Positions 25,594 through 34,714 are shown, numbered from the stretch's first letter. The stretch: 64,000 nt of DNA from Rhizobium sp. 2MFCol3.1 (GCF_000377565.1 NZ_KB898355.1:186001-250000); one strand, 5' to 3'. The notes: generated by a model not told the origin, from the letters alone. Numbers and translations: made by a program.

Positions 25594-27209
25594 ACGGTTG
25601 GTCCCACCACCTCATTGTCGCGCCCATCCTCATTCCGCTGATCGCGAGCGCACTCCTGCTGTTCATCGACGAGCGGCGCCGTGTCGCCAAGGCAATGGTC
25701 AGTCTCGCCTCCGCGATTCTGCTCACCGTGATCGCCTTCATCCTGTTCAGGATCGAGAGCGGCCCAAATGGCTTCGAGGGCGTCTATCTGGTCGGCAACT
25801 GGTCGGCACCCTTTGGGATCGTGCTCGTTCTGGATGGCCTATCGGCCATGATGCTGCTTCTGACCGCGCTGCTTGCCGTGTCGGCACTCGTTTTCTCGCT
25901 GGCGCGCTGGCATGCCGTGGGCGCGCATTTCCACAGCATGTTCCAGCTGCTCCTCATGGGGGTCAACGGGGCGTTCCTCACGGGCGACCTGTTCAACCTC
26001 TTCGTCTTCTTCGAAGTCATGCTGGCAGCCTCTTATGGTCTCCTGCTGCACGGGTCCGGTCCGCTGCGCGTCAAGGCCGGCATGCATTACATCGCGGTCA
26101 ACCTCGTGGCCGCCCTGTTGTTCCTGATCGGCGTCAGCCTCATCTACGGAACCGCCGGGACGCTCAACATGGCCGACCTTGCGGCCCGCATCCCCGAGAT
26201 CGAGCCTGACCGGCGCATGCTGATGGAGGCAGGCGCGGGCATATTGGGTGTCGTTTTCCTCATCAAGGCCGGGATGTGGCCGCTCTGCTTCTGGCTGCCC
26301 ACCGCCTACAGCGCCGCATCGGCGCCGGTGGCCGGCATCTTCGCGATCATGAGCAAGCTCGGCATCTACGTCATCCTGCGGCTGACAATGCTATTGTTCG
26401 GCGAAGGACCTTCGGCCGGGTTCGGCGCGCCGGTGTTGCTCTATGGCGGCATGGCAACGCTGATCTTCGGGATCGTCGGCGTGCTGGCGTCGCAGGCGCT
26501 CGGACGGCTTGCTGGCTTTTCCGTGCTGGTCTCCTCCGGCACGCTGCTGATGGTGCTCGGCATCAACGACGGCGCGGTCTCTTCCGGCGCGCTGCTTTAT
26601 CTCGTCAGTTCGACACTGACCATCAGCGCCTTCTTCATGCTGATCGAGCTCGTCGAGCGCGGTCAGGATGCGGGCGCAAACGTGCTTGCCGTGACCATGG
26701 AAGCCTATGGCGAGGCCGACGACGAGCCTGAAAACGAGGAAGAGGGCGTGACCATGCCCGGCACCATGGCTGTTCTCGGCATCTGTTTCGCGGCCTGCGG
26801 CATCCTCTTGTCCGGGCTCCCGCCGCTCTCGGGCTTCGTCGCCAAGTTCGCCATGCTGTCGGCGATGATGGGCACCGGCTCTATCGGCGTGCCGCCCACG
26901 GCGGCGATCTGGGCGCTGGTCGTTCTCGTCATTCTCTCAGGCATCGCTGCATTGATCTCCATGACACGCGTCGGCATCCGCACCTTCTGGAGCTCGATTG
27001 AGGGAACGGTTCCCCGCGTGCTAGTGATCGAGATCGTGCCGGTGATGTTCCTCTTGGCACTGACGCTAGCACTCACCGTGCAGGCCGGGCCGGCGATGCA
27101 GTACATGGACACCACGATCCGCACGCTGAGCAAGCCGTCGATCTATATCGACGCGGTCAACAGCGCGCTGCCGATCAAGGGCGTCAAGGCCGGAACGGAG
27201 GGCGAGTGA
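25590..27209 (+). CDS. mrpD/phaD: Cation/H+ antiporter subunit D
   Basis: 539 aa, NuoM/N-like proton-translocating subunit. Diagnostic segments are GDLFNLFVFFEVMLAASYGLLLHG, IKAGMWPLCFWLPTAYSAASAPVAGIFAIMSKLGIY and SGLPPLSGFVAKF. An acidic cytoplasmic insert (EAYGEADDEPENEEEG) sits at about residues 370-385. ATGA overlap with the C gene. Confidence 0.95.
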   Translation: MNGWSHHLIVAPILIPLIASALLLFIDERRRVAKAMVSLASAILLTVIAFILFRIESGPNGFEGVYLVGNWSAPFGIVLVLDGLSAMMLLLTALLAVSALVFSLARWHAVGAHFHSMFQLLLMGVNGAFLTGDLFNLFVFFEVMLAASYGLLLHGSGPLRVKAGMHYIAVNLVAALLFLIGVSLIYGTAGTLNMADLAARIPEIEPDRRMLMEAGAGILGVVFLIKAGMWPLCFWLPTAYSAASAPVAGIFAIMSKLGIYVILRLTMLLFGEGPSAGFGAPVLLYGGMATLIFGIVGVLASQALGRLAGFSVLVSSGTLLMVLGINDGAVSSGALLYLVSSTLTISAFFMLIELVERGQDAGANVLAVTMEAYGEADDEPENEEEGVTMPGTMAVLGICFAACGILLSGLPPLSGFVAKFAMLSAMMGTGSIGVPPTAAIWALVVLVILSGIAALISMTRVGIRTFWSSIEGTVPRVLVIEIVPVMFLLALTLALTVQAGPAMQYMDTTIRTLSKPSIYIDAVNSALPIKGVKAGTEGE

Positions 27210-27685
27210 TGCTTCCCTATCCCATTCTCGCGACGTGCCTTCTCATCATGTGGCTGCTGCTCAACGGCTTCACCCTCGGCCATTTCATCCTCGGCCTCGT
27301 CGTCGCGGTCTTCGCGGGCTGGGCGATGGCATCGCTGCAGCCGGAACCGATACGGCTGAAGAAATGGTACCTCCTGCCGAAGCTCTTTGGCCTGGTGTTT
27401 CGCGATATCGTCAAGTCGAACATCGACGTCGTGTGGATCATCCTGCGCAGCGGCAAACGCCGGCACAATCCCGGCTTCATCACCATCCATCTGGAACTTC
27501 GCAGCCAGTTCGCGCTCGCCGTCCTCGCCGTCATCCTGACAAGCACCCCGGGGTCCGCATGGTTGGAGTATGATTCCAACGATCATTCGGTGCTGCTGCA
27601 CGTTCTCGACATCCAGAACGAGGCCGTCTGGCGCGATACGATCAAGAACCGCTACGAGGCGCTGTTGCTGGAGATATTCGCATGA
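27209..27685 (+). CDS. mrpE/phaE: Cation/H+ antiporter subunit E
   Basis: 158 aa with two N-terminal membrane helices (ILATCLLIMWLLLNGFTLGHFILGLVVAV) and a cytoplasmic domain containing NPGFITIHLELRS, LTSTPGSAWLEYD and HVLDI, standard for MrpE. The ATG at 27209 was preferred over the GTG three bases earlier because GGAGG is well spaced. It overlaps the F gene by 4 bp. Confidence 0.94.
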   Translation: MLPYPILATCLLIMWLLLNGFTLGHFILGLVVAVFAGWAMASLQPEPIRLKKWYLLPKLFGLVFRDIVKSNIDVVWIILRSGKRRHNPGFITIHLELRSQFALAVLAVILTSTPGSAWLEYDSNDHSVLLHVLDIQNEAVWRDTIKNRYEALLLEIFA

Positions 27686-27963
27686 GTGCAATCATCCTCT
27701 TCACGGCCGTGTCGGTCGCCCAGATCATGCTCGTCGCCGCCATGGCCATCGTCTCGATCCGCATGTTCGTTGGCCCCCGCGCGCAGGACCGGATCCTCGG
27801 GCTCGACACGTTCTACATCAACGCCATGCTGCTTCTGGTGACCTTCGGCGTCGGAACGGGACGGGTGGTCTATTTCGAAGCCGCGCTTGTCATCGGCGTG
27901 ATCGGCTTCGTGGCAACGGTTGCACTGGCCAAATTCCTGATGCGCGGGGAGGTGATCGAATGA
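27682..27963 (+). CDS. mrpF/phaF: Cation/H+ antiporter subunit F
   Basis: 93 aa, three membrane segments. The motif RMFVGPRAQDRILGLDTFYINAMLLLV is typical of MrpF. It overlaps both neighbours. Confidence 0.94.
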   Translation: MSAIILFTAVSVAQIMLVAAMAIVSIRMFVGPRAQDRILGLDTFYINAMLLLVTFGVGTGRVVYFEAALVIGVIGFVATVALAKFLMRGEVIE

Positions 27964-28325
27964 TGCACCCGGCTATGGATATATCTGTTTGGGTGGCGGC
28001 GCTGGTTGCCTTCTTTCTCGTCCTCGGCGCCCTGTTGGCCTTGATCGGCGCTATCGGATTTCTCCGCCTGCCAAGCTTTTACGAGCGTATCCACGCTCCC
28101 ACGCTCGGAACCAGCTGGGGGATCGGCGGCGTCATGCTCGGGTCGATGATCTTCTTTTCCGTGGCCTCCTCGCGGCTAGCGATCCATGAGATCCTGATCG
28201 GCGTCTTCGTCACCGTGACGACACCGGTAACTCTAATGATGCTGGCGCGCGCCGCCTTGCACCGAGACCGAGCAGAAGGAAATCGAGAGGCGCCGCCAAA
28301 GCACACTCCAGAAGCCGGGGAGTAA
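27960..28325 (+). CDS. mrpG/phaG: Cation/H+ antiporter subunit G
   Basis: 121 aa, three membrane segments. LIGAIGFLRLPSFYERIHAPTLGTSWGIGGVML is the family hallmark. The start ATG overlaps the F stop. It is the last gene of the operon. The polar tail (EGNREAPPKHTPEAGE) is cytoplasmic. Confidence 0.94.
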   Translation: MMHPAMDISVWVAALVAFFLVLGALLALIGAIGFLRLPSFYERIHAPTLGTSWGIGGVMLGSMIFFSVASSRLAIHEILIGVFVTVTTPVTLMMLARAALHRDRAEGNREAPPKHTPEAGE

Positions 28326-28543
28326 CGCGCGACCCGCCGGACAGGAGAGCCTTCGTCTTTGCAAGCGGCGGCGACGGCGCTTCAGCGCAAGGCTTTCAGT
28401 TCCTGCTTGTCCCCCCTCCAGACAATTCAAAATCGAACATGCGTTGAGTGACAAGTGCTGCGGCGTCCCGCGCCCAACCGATTGCCGTGACCGCGCCCAA
28501 TAGGGTGCTGGTCATTTCCGCTAGTCGATAAGCCTTGAGGCGT

Positions 28544-28747
28544 TCAGGCCGCGGAGTGCTCGTGTTGGTCGCCGAAGCGGCGGCCAACCGCCAGCAGGAG
28601 CTTTCGCAGTTCGGGCTCCCGGACGTGCCGCGCCGCTTCGGCCGGCTTCATCCAGGTGACATTGCGCTCCGCCATCTCCGGAAGCCGCTTCTTACGTCGC
28701 CGCACCTTGATGAGGTACACGAAGCTCTGCTTCACCAGATCGCTCAC
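28544..28747 (-). pseudogene. C-terminal remnant of a Nudix hydrolase
   Basis: About 67 codons reading VSDLVKQSFVYLIKVRRR, MAERNVTWMKPAEAARHV and EPELRKLLL. This matches the last third of DIPP-like Nudix hydrolases of Rhizobiales. The Nudix box (GX5EX7REUXEEXGU) and the whole N-terminus are missing, because upstream sequence switches abruptly into the opposite-strand esterase gene. The frame remains open but is only antisense to that gene. I interpret it as a truncated gene left by a rearrangement. Confidence 0.6.
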
Positions 28748-28755
28748 GCGGGCTG

Positions 28756-29718
28756 TTGAAGACGCAGCGCAAGGCTGCACGGTTGCTTGAGGAGGCATGG
28801 GGCCCCGTTCGCCGGAAACCGGCAATGCAGGAGCGGCCGACACTTCAGGCAATCCCGGCTTTCGGCAGCAACCCGGGCCGGCTTGTGATGAAGTCCTATG
28901 TGCCGGCCAACCTTCCAAACCAGCCGGCCCTTGTGGTGGTGCTTCACGGCTGCCGCCAGACGGCGGAGAGCTTGAATGCCGCAAGCGGCTTTTCGAAGCT
29001 GGCAAAGGATCGCGGCTTTGTCCTGCTCTATCCGGAGCAGACCCGCTCGAACAATCTGCAAAGGTGTTTCAACTGGTTCCGTCCGAGCGAGGTGGCTCGC
29101 GATCGCGGCGAGTTGCTGTTCATCAGGCAGATGATTGACCATGCTCTGAAACACCATCGCGCCTATCGAGCCCGCGTTTACATCGTCGGCCTGTCTGCGG
29201 GTGGAGCGATGACAGGTGCGCTGGTCGCCAATTATCCGGACATGTTCGCGGGCGCCGCCATCGTCGCAGGAATGCCGGTTGGTGCCGTGCGTGATGCGAT
29301 CTCGGCCCTGCGTGCGATGAAATCGGGCGCGCCGGCGCCGGCTGCCGGCTGGGGCGCAAGGATCGCGGAAGTTTCACCAGGCCGTCGCGCCTGGCCACCG
29401 ATCAGCATCTGGCAGGGGACTGCGGACCGCACGGTCACCCCGGCGAACGCCCTGTGCTGCGTCGATCAATGGGTCGAAGCAAGTGGCCTTGAGCGAAGCG
29501 CCGGCCGTGTCGATAAGAAGCCTTGGGGTGCATTGTCCACTTGGAGCGCGGGTAGCGGAGCCCAGGTCTCGCTCTATTCCATCGACCGCATGGGCCACGG
29601 CCTTCCTGTCAAAGAGAGCCGTTCGGCGGGGTCGAGATCGAAGGACCCGTTCGTGTTGGGGGCAGGTATCTCTGCCCCCGCCGAGTTGATGCGTTTATGG
29701 CGCCTGTCGCGGCGGTAG
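28756..29718 (+). CDS. PHB-depolymerase-family esterase
   Basis: 320 aa alpha/beta hydrolase. Seen are LVVVLHGCRQTAESLN (oxyanion part), the nucleophile elbow GLSAGGAM (about residue 148), the acid in ISIWQGTADRTV and the His of RMGHGLPV. Substrates in this family are short polyhydroxyalkanoates or aryl esters. No clear signal peptide, so a cytoplasmic role is likely. The start is uncertain: TTG at 28756 gives a helical leader common in the family, ATG at 28825 is the alternative. Confidence 0.82.
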   Translation: MKTQRKAARLLEEAWGPVRRKPAMQERPTLQAIPAFGSNPGRLVMKSYVPANLPNQPALVVVLHGCRQTAESLNAASGFSKLAKDRGFVLLYPEQTRSNNLQRCFNWFRPSEVARDRGELLFIRQMIDHALKHHRAYRARVYIVGLSAGGAMTGALVANYPDMFAGAAIVAGMPVGAVRDAISALRAMKSGAPAPAAGWGARIAEVSPGRRAWPPISIWQGTADRTVTPANALCCVDQWVEASGLERSAGRVDKKPWGALSTWSAGSGAQVSLYSIDRMGHGLPVKESRSAGSRSKDPFVLGAGISAPAELMRLWRLSRR

Positions 29719-29782
29719 GCATCGGAGCCTCAGCGCGTGCCGACATGGCTGCTTCTGTCGCCAGATGCGTGGCCGAGTGTCG

Positions 29783-30928
29783 TCAGTTCGCCGCCAGCGC
29801 CCGTTCCATTCGGTCGAGGCCCTCGCTCAATAGTGATCGTGGGCAACCGAAATTGACGCGGACGTAGTCTCCGTAAGGGGCGCCGAATTCCGATCCGGCG
29901 CTGAAGCCGACCTTGCCGCGCTCGAGAAAGAACGCCTGCGGATCCGGCGCTAAGCCCATCTCACGGCAATCGAGCCAGGCAAGAAACGTGGCTTCCGCCT
30001 TGATGAGACGGATCGCGGGGAAACGGGATGCCACCTGTTCGGAGAGATAGTCACGGTTGGCCTGGATATAGGCGAGCATCCGCGCCTTCCAGTCGGAAGC
30101 ATGCGTGTAGGCCGCCAGCGTCGCCTCGAGGCCGAGTATGTTGACGCTATCGACCATGCCGAGCCGCGATTGCGCGAACCGTTCGCGGATCTCTTTGTTC
30201 TGAACGATCGCGAACGCAGTCTTGAGGCCAGCAATGTTGTAGGTCTTGCTGGCGGCCATCAGGGTGATGGTGCGGTTTGCTGTTTCCTTTGAAAGGGTGG
30301 CGATCGGCATATGGCGGCGGCCGTCGAAGAGCAGGTCGCAATGGATCTCGTCGGAGATGATCAGCGCGTCATTCTTTTCGCAAAGCGCGGCGATCTCGGT
30401 GAGTTCGTCTTTTGTGAAAACCTTGCCGGTCGGGTTCTGCGGATTGCAGAGAAGCAGTGCGCGTGATCTGGCAAGCGCGGAGGCCAGCGGATCGACATCC
30501 ATCACGTAGCCCTGCTCGGTTGCCCTGAGCGGCACTTCGTTGCGAACCAGACCCCAATGGCCGGCCGCATTGAGGATGGGGCGATAGACGGGCGTCTGCA
30601 CCACCAGCCCGTCGCCGGGCTCCAGCATCGCCTTCAATGCCATGTTGAAGCCGGGCTCCACGCCCGGCAGGAACACGATGTCGTCTACTGTAATCGACCA
30701 ATCGTATTTCGAGGCCATGTCCTCGACGATCCGGGCGCGCAGCTCGTCGCGGGCGACGCCATAGCCAAGCATCGGATGTTCGAGGCGGTTGCGTATGGCG
30801 TCGACGATCTCGGGTGCGGCCGGAAAGTCCATGTCGGCGACCCACATGGGGAGGATGTCGGCCGGGTATTTGCTCCATTTCGAGCTGCCAGTGCCGCGGC
30901 GCTCATGCACAGCATCGAAATCGGTCAT
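29783..30928 (-). CDS. PatB/MalY-type PLP aminotransferase, C-S beta-lyase like
   Basis: 381 aa, fold-type I PLP enzyme. Clear features are ILPMWVADMDFPAAPEIVDAI, CNPQNPTGKVFT, ISDEIHCDLLF and the PLP lysine in MAASKTYNIAGLK (about residue 231). These are characteristic of MalY/PatB cystathionine beta-lyase-like enzymes, which split C-S bonds to pyruvate, ammonia and a thiol, or act as aminotransferases. Last gene of the minus-strand arm that begins with the racemase at 34658. It follows the SDR gene by 3 bp. Confidence 0.88.
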   Translation of the reverse strand: MTDFDAVHERRGTGSSKWSKYPADILPMWVADMDFPAAPEIVDAIRNRLEHPMLGYGVARDELRARIVEDMASKYDWSITVDDIVFLPGVEPGFNMALKAMLEPGDGLVVQTPVYRPILNAAGHWGLVRNEVPLRATEQGYVMDVDPLASALARSRALLLCNPQNPTGKVFTKDELTEIAALCEKNDALIISDEIHCDLLFDGRRHMPIATLSKETANRTITLMAASKTYNIAGLKTAFAIVQNKEIRERFAQSRLGMVDSVNILGLEATLAAYTHASDWKARMLAYIQANRDYLSEQVASRFPAIRLIKAEATFLAWLDCREMGLAPDPQAFFLERGKVGFSAGSEFGAPYGDYVRVNFGCPRSLLSEGLDRMERALAAN

Positions 30929-30931
30929 CGC

Positions 30932-31690
30932 TTACAGTCCCCTGATCATGCCGCCATCGACGCGGATGGACGATCCCGTGACATAGCTGGCCTGAGAACT
31001 CGCCAGGAATACGGCGACAGCCGCGAATTCCTCGGGCTTGCCGTAGCGGCCGACCGGGATTTCGTTGCGCGATGCTTCCTGCACGGCTTCGAGCGATGCG
31101 CCGGTCTTCTCGGCCTTGATGCCGTCGAGTTCGCGGACGCGGTCGGTGGCGATGCGGCCGGGCAGGATCATGTTGACGGTGATGCCGTGGCGGGCGACCT
31201 CGGAGGCGAGCGTCTTCGACCAGCCGGCGACGGCGGCGCGCACACCATTCGACAAAGCGAGGTTGGCGATCGGTTGGACAACTCCGGAGGAGCCGATGGT
31301 GATGACGCGGCCCCACTTGCGGGCGATCATGCCTGCGAGCATGGCGTCGGTGATCGAGAAAATCGAGGTCGCCATCGACTGGAAGGCGGCAACCCAGCTT
31401 TCCGAGGACTGACCGAGCGCAGGACCGGCCTTCGGACCGCCGGAATTGTTGACGACGATATCGACGCCACCCTCGGCGTTCAGCTTCTCGATCAGCGCTG
31501 CGACCGAAGCGGCATCGGAGAGATCGACGGCGACGGGAACGATGTTATCGGTCGCCTGGATTTTGTCGGCGCTGCGGGCAGCGGCGAAGACCTTGACGCC
31601 TTCAGCCGCGAGACCGGCCGCGATGGCGGCGCCGAGGCCGCGGCTGGCGCCGAGAACGAGTGCCTTCTTACCAGAGATCTGCAGGTCCAT
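30932..31690 (-). CDS. Atypical SDR oxidoreductase without the canonical Tyr-x-x-x-Lys
   Basis: 252 aa. N-terminal GASRGLGAAIAAGLA and NNSGGPKAG are normal SDR features. At the usual YxxxK position the sequence reads ALSNGVRAAVAG, aligning Ser for Tyr and Arg for Lys. LPGRIATDRVREL follows, a pattern of a known FabG-like subgroup that lacks the standard pair. The reaction is therefore unclear. It overlaps the aldolase-like gene by one base (TAATG). Confidence 0.85.
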   Translation of the reverse strand: MDLQISGKKALVLGASRGLGAAIAAGLAAEGVKVFAAARSADKIQATDNIVPVAVDLSDAASVAALIEKLNAEGGVDIVVNNSGGPKAGPALGQSSESWVAAFQSMATSIFSITDAMLAGMIARKWGRVITIGSSGVVQPIANLALSNGVRAAVAGWSKTLASEVARHGITVNMILPGRIATDRVRELDGIKAEKTGASLEAVQEASRNEIPVGRYGKPEEFAAVAVFLASSQASYVTGSSIRVDGGMIRGL

Positions 31691-32616
31691 TAGTTCAAAG
31701 CTCCTAGTTTCTTTTCCTGGCGGGCAATCAGCCGCTCGACTTCGGCTACCGCCGCCGCGTTCAATGCGGCACCGGGGCGACGCTGGGCGGCGCTGGCGAT
31801 CGCGCCGCGCTTGGCAAGCACATATTTGCGAACGGCGAGGCCGAGACCCGGCTGCTGCTCGTAGCGCATCAGGGGGAGATAGGCGTCAAAGAGATCATGC
31901 GCGTCCTCATGCCGGCCTTCGTTGCTCAATTTGCAAACGTTCACCATCATTTCCGGGTATGCAAAGCCGGTCATGGCGCCGTCTGCGCCGCGCTGCATTT
32001 CCTCGGGCAGGAAGACGCCGGCATTGCCGCAAAGGATCGAGACGCGGCGGCGGCCCTTGGCTTCGGCGGCGCGCAGGTCGGTGATCTTCTGCAGGCCGGG
32101 CCAGTCCTCGTGCTTCAGCATGACGATGCTCGGATGCGCCTCGAAGATCGCGCCGAGCGTCTTCGAGCTGATCTGGACACCGGTTGCCAGCGGAAAGTCC
32201 TGGAGCACGACGGGGACTTCCGTGCCGATGGTTTCGACGACATTGCGGTAGTAGGTGACGATCTGGTCGTCGGTGCGCAAACTGGAGGGAGGCGCAACCA
32301 TGACGCCGGCGGCGCCAATATCCATCACCGCCTTGGTCAGCTCGCCGATCGCGGCAAGGCCTGGGGCGGAAACACCGACGACAACGGGCTTGCCGGCCGA
32401 GCGGGCGAGGGTCCGGCGCGTCACGTCGATCGATTCGGCCTGGGTCAGCTTCGGCGCTTCGCCCATCATGCCGAGGATCGTCAGGCCGTCGGCACCTTTC
32501 TCATAGTAGAAATCGGCCATGCTATCGATGCTGGCTGCGTCGATCGCGCCGCTCTCGTCGAAGGGGGTGCAGGCGATGACGAAGACGCCCGAGGTATCGG
32601 CTGTGATGTGTGACAT
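31690..32616 (-). CDS. Dihydrodipicolinate synthase / N-acetylneuraminate lyase family protein
   Basis: 308 aa TIM-barrel aldolase. The oxo-acid binding motif reads ILGMMGEAPKLT and the Schiff-base lysine is in IVMLKHEDWP (Lys168). The strand that normally ends in the catalytic Tyr (YNVP) reads VVLQDFP, so the Tyr is Gln or missing. This points to a lyase or hydratase of another specificity rather than lysine biosynthesis. Second or third step in the operon between the cyclic amidohydrolase and the SDR. Confidence 0.88.
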   Translation of the reverse strand: MSHITADTSGVFVIACTPFDESGAIDAASIDSMADFYYEKGADGLTILGMMGEAPKLTQAESIDVTRRTLARSAGKPVVVGVSAPGLAAIGELTKAVMDIGAAGVMVAPPSSLRTDDQIVTYYRNVVETIGTEVPVVLQDFPLATGVQISSKTLGAIFEAHPSIVMLKHEDWPGLQKITDLRAAEAKGRRRVSILCGNAGVFLPEEMQRGADGAMTGFAYPEMMVNVCKLSNEGRHEDAHDLFDAYLPLMRYEQQPGLGLAVRKYVLAKRGAIASAAQRRPGAALNAAAVAEVERLIARQEKKLGALN

Positions 32617-32637
32617 TTGTTATCCTCGCTATAGCAC

Positions 32638-33999
32638 TCAGAACCAGGCGGAATTGCCCCGGCCGACATACTGGCCGTCGCCGGGGGCGTTGACTATCTC
32701 CGTCCCATCATAGGCGAGCTTGCCGCCGACATAGGTGCGGGCGACGCGAACGCTGAATTCGCGGCCGTCGAAGGGGCTCCAGCGGAGTTCGTCATGCGCC
32801 TTGGATGAATCCCAGACCTGCGATTCCACCTTGAGAATGGCGATGTCGGCATCCGCGCCGACGACGAGCGCGCCCTTCTGCGGCCACAGGCCGAAGAACT
32901 TGGCGGGGCGTTCGCACAGCTGCTCGACGGTCAGCGTCACGGCGTCGAAGCCGCGTATTTCGGCACCGGTGTAGAAGGCGGGCAGGAGCGTCTCAAGGCC
33001 GGGAACGCCAGCGCCGGCGTCGAAGATCGACGCGGTGAACTTGTTGTCGATCGGCCAGCTGGAATGGTCAGAGCTGACGAAGGCGACACGGCCGGACACG
33101 ACGTCGTCCCAGAGCAGTTCGATCTGGCCGGGGCGGATCGGCGGGTTGACCTTCATCTTGGCGCCGAGCGCCGGCCCGTCGATTTCGGGATCGAGCCAGA
33201 GATAGTGGACGCAGAGCTCGCCGGTGGCGCGGTAGCCGTCCGTCAGATAGTTTTCGACGAGATCGAAGCCGCGCGTCGTTGTCAGATGCACGATATGGGC
33301 GTGCGCGCCGGCGGCTGCTCCGAGTTCGAGGAACTGGGCGGTCGCGGCCATTTCGGCGGCCGGCGGTCGGCTTTCGGAATGCGCCTCGATGCCATCGCGA
33401 CCGGCGGCCTTGGCGGCGGCGATGTTGGCGCGAACGATTTCCTGGTCTTCATTGTGCACGCCGAGCGGGATCGCGGTTTCAGCCAGCGCGGTGAAGATCT
33501 CCAGCGTCTGGTTGGAGGAGATGCGCGGGAAGCGGGTCGGGCTGCTTTCGAAGGTCGAGATCTTGAAGGCGACGACGCCGCCGGCGATCAGGCCGTCGAT
33601 CTCGTCGGTGGACTGGCCGGGCATGACCGTGCCGTAGAGGGCGACGTTGGTATGGGCGTGCTCGCGGATCGCCGCGACTTTGGCGTCTAGCTTGGCGACA
33701 GAGTTGAGCGGGTCGGGATTGTCGTAGGGCATGTCGACGATGGTGGTGATGCCGCCGGCGACCGCCGAGCGCGTCGTCGAGCGGATGCCAGGCAGGCCGC
33801 CATAGCTGCAGGCGTGGGTCTGGCCATCGATGACGCCGGGGATGATGAGGTCGGTGCCCGCATTGAAGCTCTGGGCCGCATCAGGCGCTTCGCCGGTGCC
33901 GATCGCGGCGATCTTGCCGTCACGGATGGCGATCCAGGCGTTGTCGAGGGGTCCCTCAGGCAGGACGGCGGTGCCGCGAATGACGATGTCGTAGCTCAT
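32638..33999 (-). CDS. Cyclic amidohydrolase, dihydroorotase/hydantoinase/allantoinase family (copy 2)
   Basis: 453 aa, clearly paralogous to the protein at 1049-2428. Shared elements are GGITTIVDMPYD, AFKISTFESS with the carboxylated-Lys candidate, GVHNED, HIVHLT and SSDHSSW. Here too the first metal motif is IDGQTH, with Gln60 in place of His. It overlaps the racemase gene by 4 bp. With a racemase upstream and an aldolase-like enzyme downstream it probably opens a chiral cyclic amide. Confidence 0.88.
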   Translation of the reverse strand: MSYDIVIRGTAVLPEGPLDNAWIAIRDGKIAAIGTGEAPDAAQSFNAGTDLIIPGVIDGQTHACSYGGLPGIRSTTRSAVAGGITTIVDMPYDNPDPLNSVAKLDAKVAAIREHAHTNVALYGTVMPGQSTDEIDGLIAGGVVAFKISTFESSPTRFPRISSNQTLEIFTALAETAIPLGVHNEDQEIVRANIAAAKAAGRDGIEAHSESRPPAAEMAATAQFLELGAAAGAHAHIVHLTTTRGFDLVENYLTDGYRATGELCVHYLWLDPEIDGPALGAKMKVNPPIRPGQIELLWDDVVSGRVAFVSSDHSSWPIDNKFTASIFDAGAGVPGLETLLPAFYTGAEIRGFDAVTLTVEQLCERPAKFFGLWPQKGALVVGADADIAILKVESQVWDSSKAHDELRWSPFDGREFSVRVARTYVGGKLAYDGTEIVNAPGDGQYVGRGNSAWF

Positions 34000-34658
34000 G
34001 ATGCATGCCTTCCATATTGCAGGTCGAGAGTGGTGCAGGCGAGTGCCACGCCCGCCTGCACCGGATCGATGACGGGAATGCCAAGCGCATCCTGCATCGC
34101 CTGGCGATAGCCGCCGAGGCCGGCGCAGCCGAGGATGATCACGTCCGCGCCATCCTCGTCGCGCAGCAGGCGCGCCGTGCGGGCAACGGTTTCGACCACG
34201 TCGCCGGCCATGAGCTGGACGACCGTCATGTCGATGGAGCGATCGCCGGCAAGCCGCCCGTCGAAGCCAAGCACCTTGAGATAGCGTAGGTGGCGGTCGA
34301 TCGACGATTGGCCGAGCGAGACGATGCCGAACTTCTGTCCAAGGCCCAGCGCTGCAAGATAGGCGGCCTCGGCGATGCCGACGACGGGACGGGTTGTCGC
34401 CTTTCTGACGGCGGCGATGCCGGGATCGGAAAAGCAGGATAGGACGAAGGCATCAGCGTCGGAGATCGCGACCGCTTCGAGAATGTTGGGTATCACCTCG
34501 GCCACATGCGCATCGCTCTCGATGCCGGGAGGCGACTTCTGCAGTTCCGTGCAGTGGATGTCATGGCGGGTGGCATCGCGAACGATGCCCAGGCACGTCT
34601 CCATCGACCGGGTGACCGATACGGAGCTGTTGGGATTGATGACGAGAATTTCTGACAC
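33996..34658 (-). CDS. Asp/Glu/hydantoin racemase family protein
   Basis: 220 aa. Two catalytic-type Cys residues are in place: Cys75 in FVLSCFSDPG and Cys178 in IILGCAGLGG. The N-terminal LVINPNSS is typical of hydantoin racemases (HyuE group). These cofactor-free enzymes interconvert D and L forms of 5-substituted hydantoins. Arylmalonate decarboxylases and thiazoline-carboxylate racemases are relatives. First gene of the minus-strand arm, opposite the GntR regulator, with a shared 17-bp box between them. Confidence 0.85.
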   Translation of the reverse strand: MSEILVINPNSSVSVTRSMETCLGIVRDATRHDIHCTELQKSPPGIESDAHVAEVIPNILEAVAISDADAFVLSCFSDPGIAAVRKATTRPVVGIAEAAYLAALGLGQKFGIVSLGQSSIDRHLRYLKVLGFDGRLAGDRSIDMTVVQLMAGDVVETVARTARLLRDEDGADVIILGCAGLGGYRQAMQDALGIPVIDPVQAGVALACTTLDLQYGRHAS

Positions 34659-34697
34659 GGCGATACCTGCTGGGGGACAGCATTGCGTCCAATAAAT

Positions 34698-34714
34698 ATA
34701 TTACGTAGTATATC
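34698..34714. promoter_or_regulatory. 17-bp box 1 (ATAT-TACGTAG-TATAT type)
   Basis: ATATTACGTAGTATATC, part of an 18-bp near-palindrome centred on TACGTA (34696-34713, 16 of 18 positions symmetric). It lies between the racemase operon and the FCD-GntR gene, 40 bp from the racemase start. The same pattern (consensus ATATYWCGTRRNATATY) recurs at 37453 and 38552. Best candidate for the GntR operator. Confidence 0.6.
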
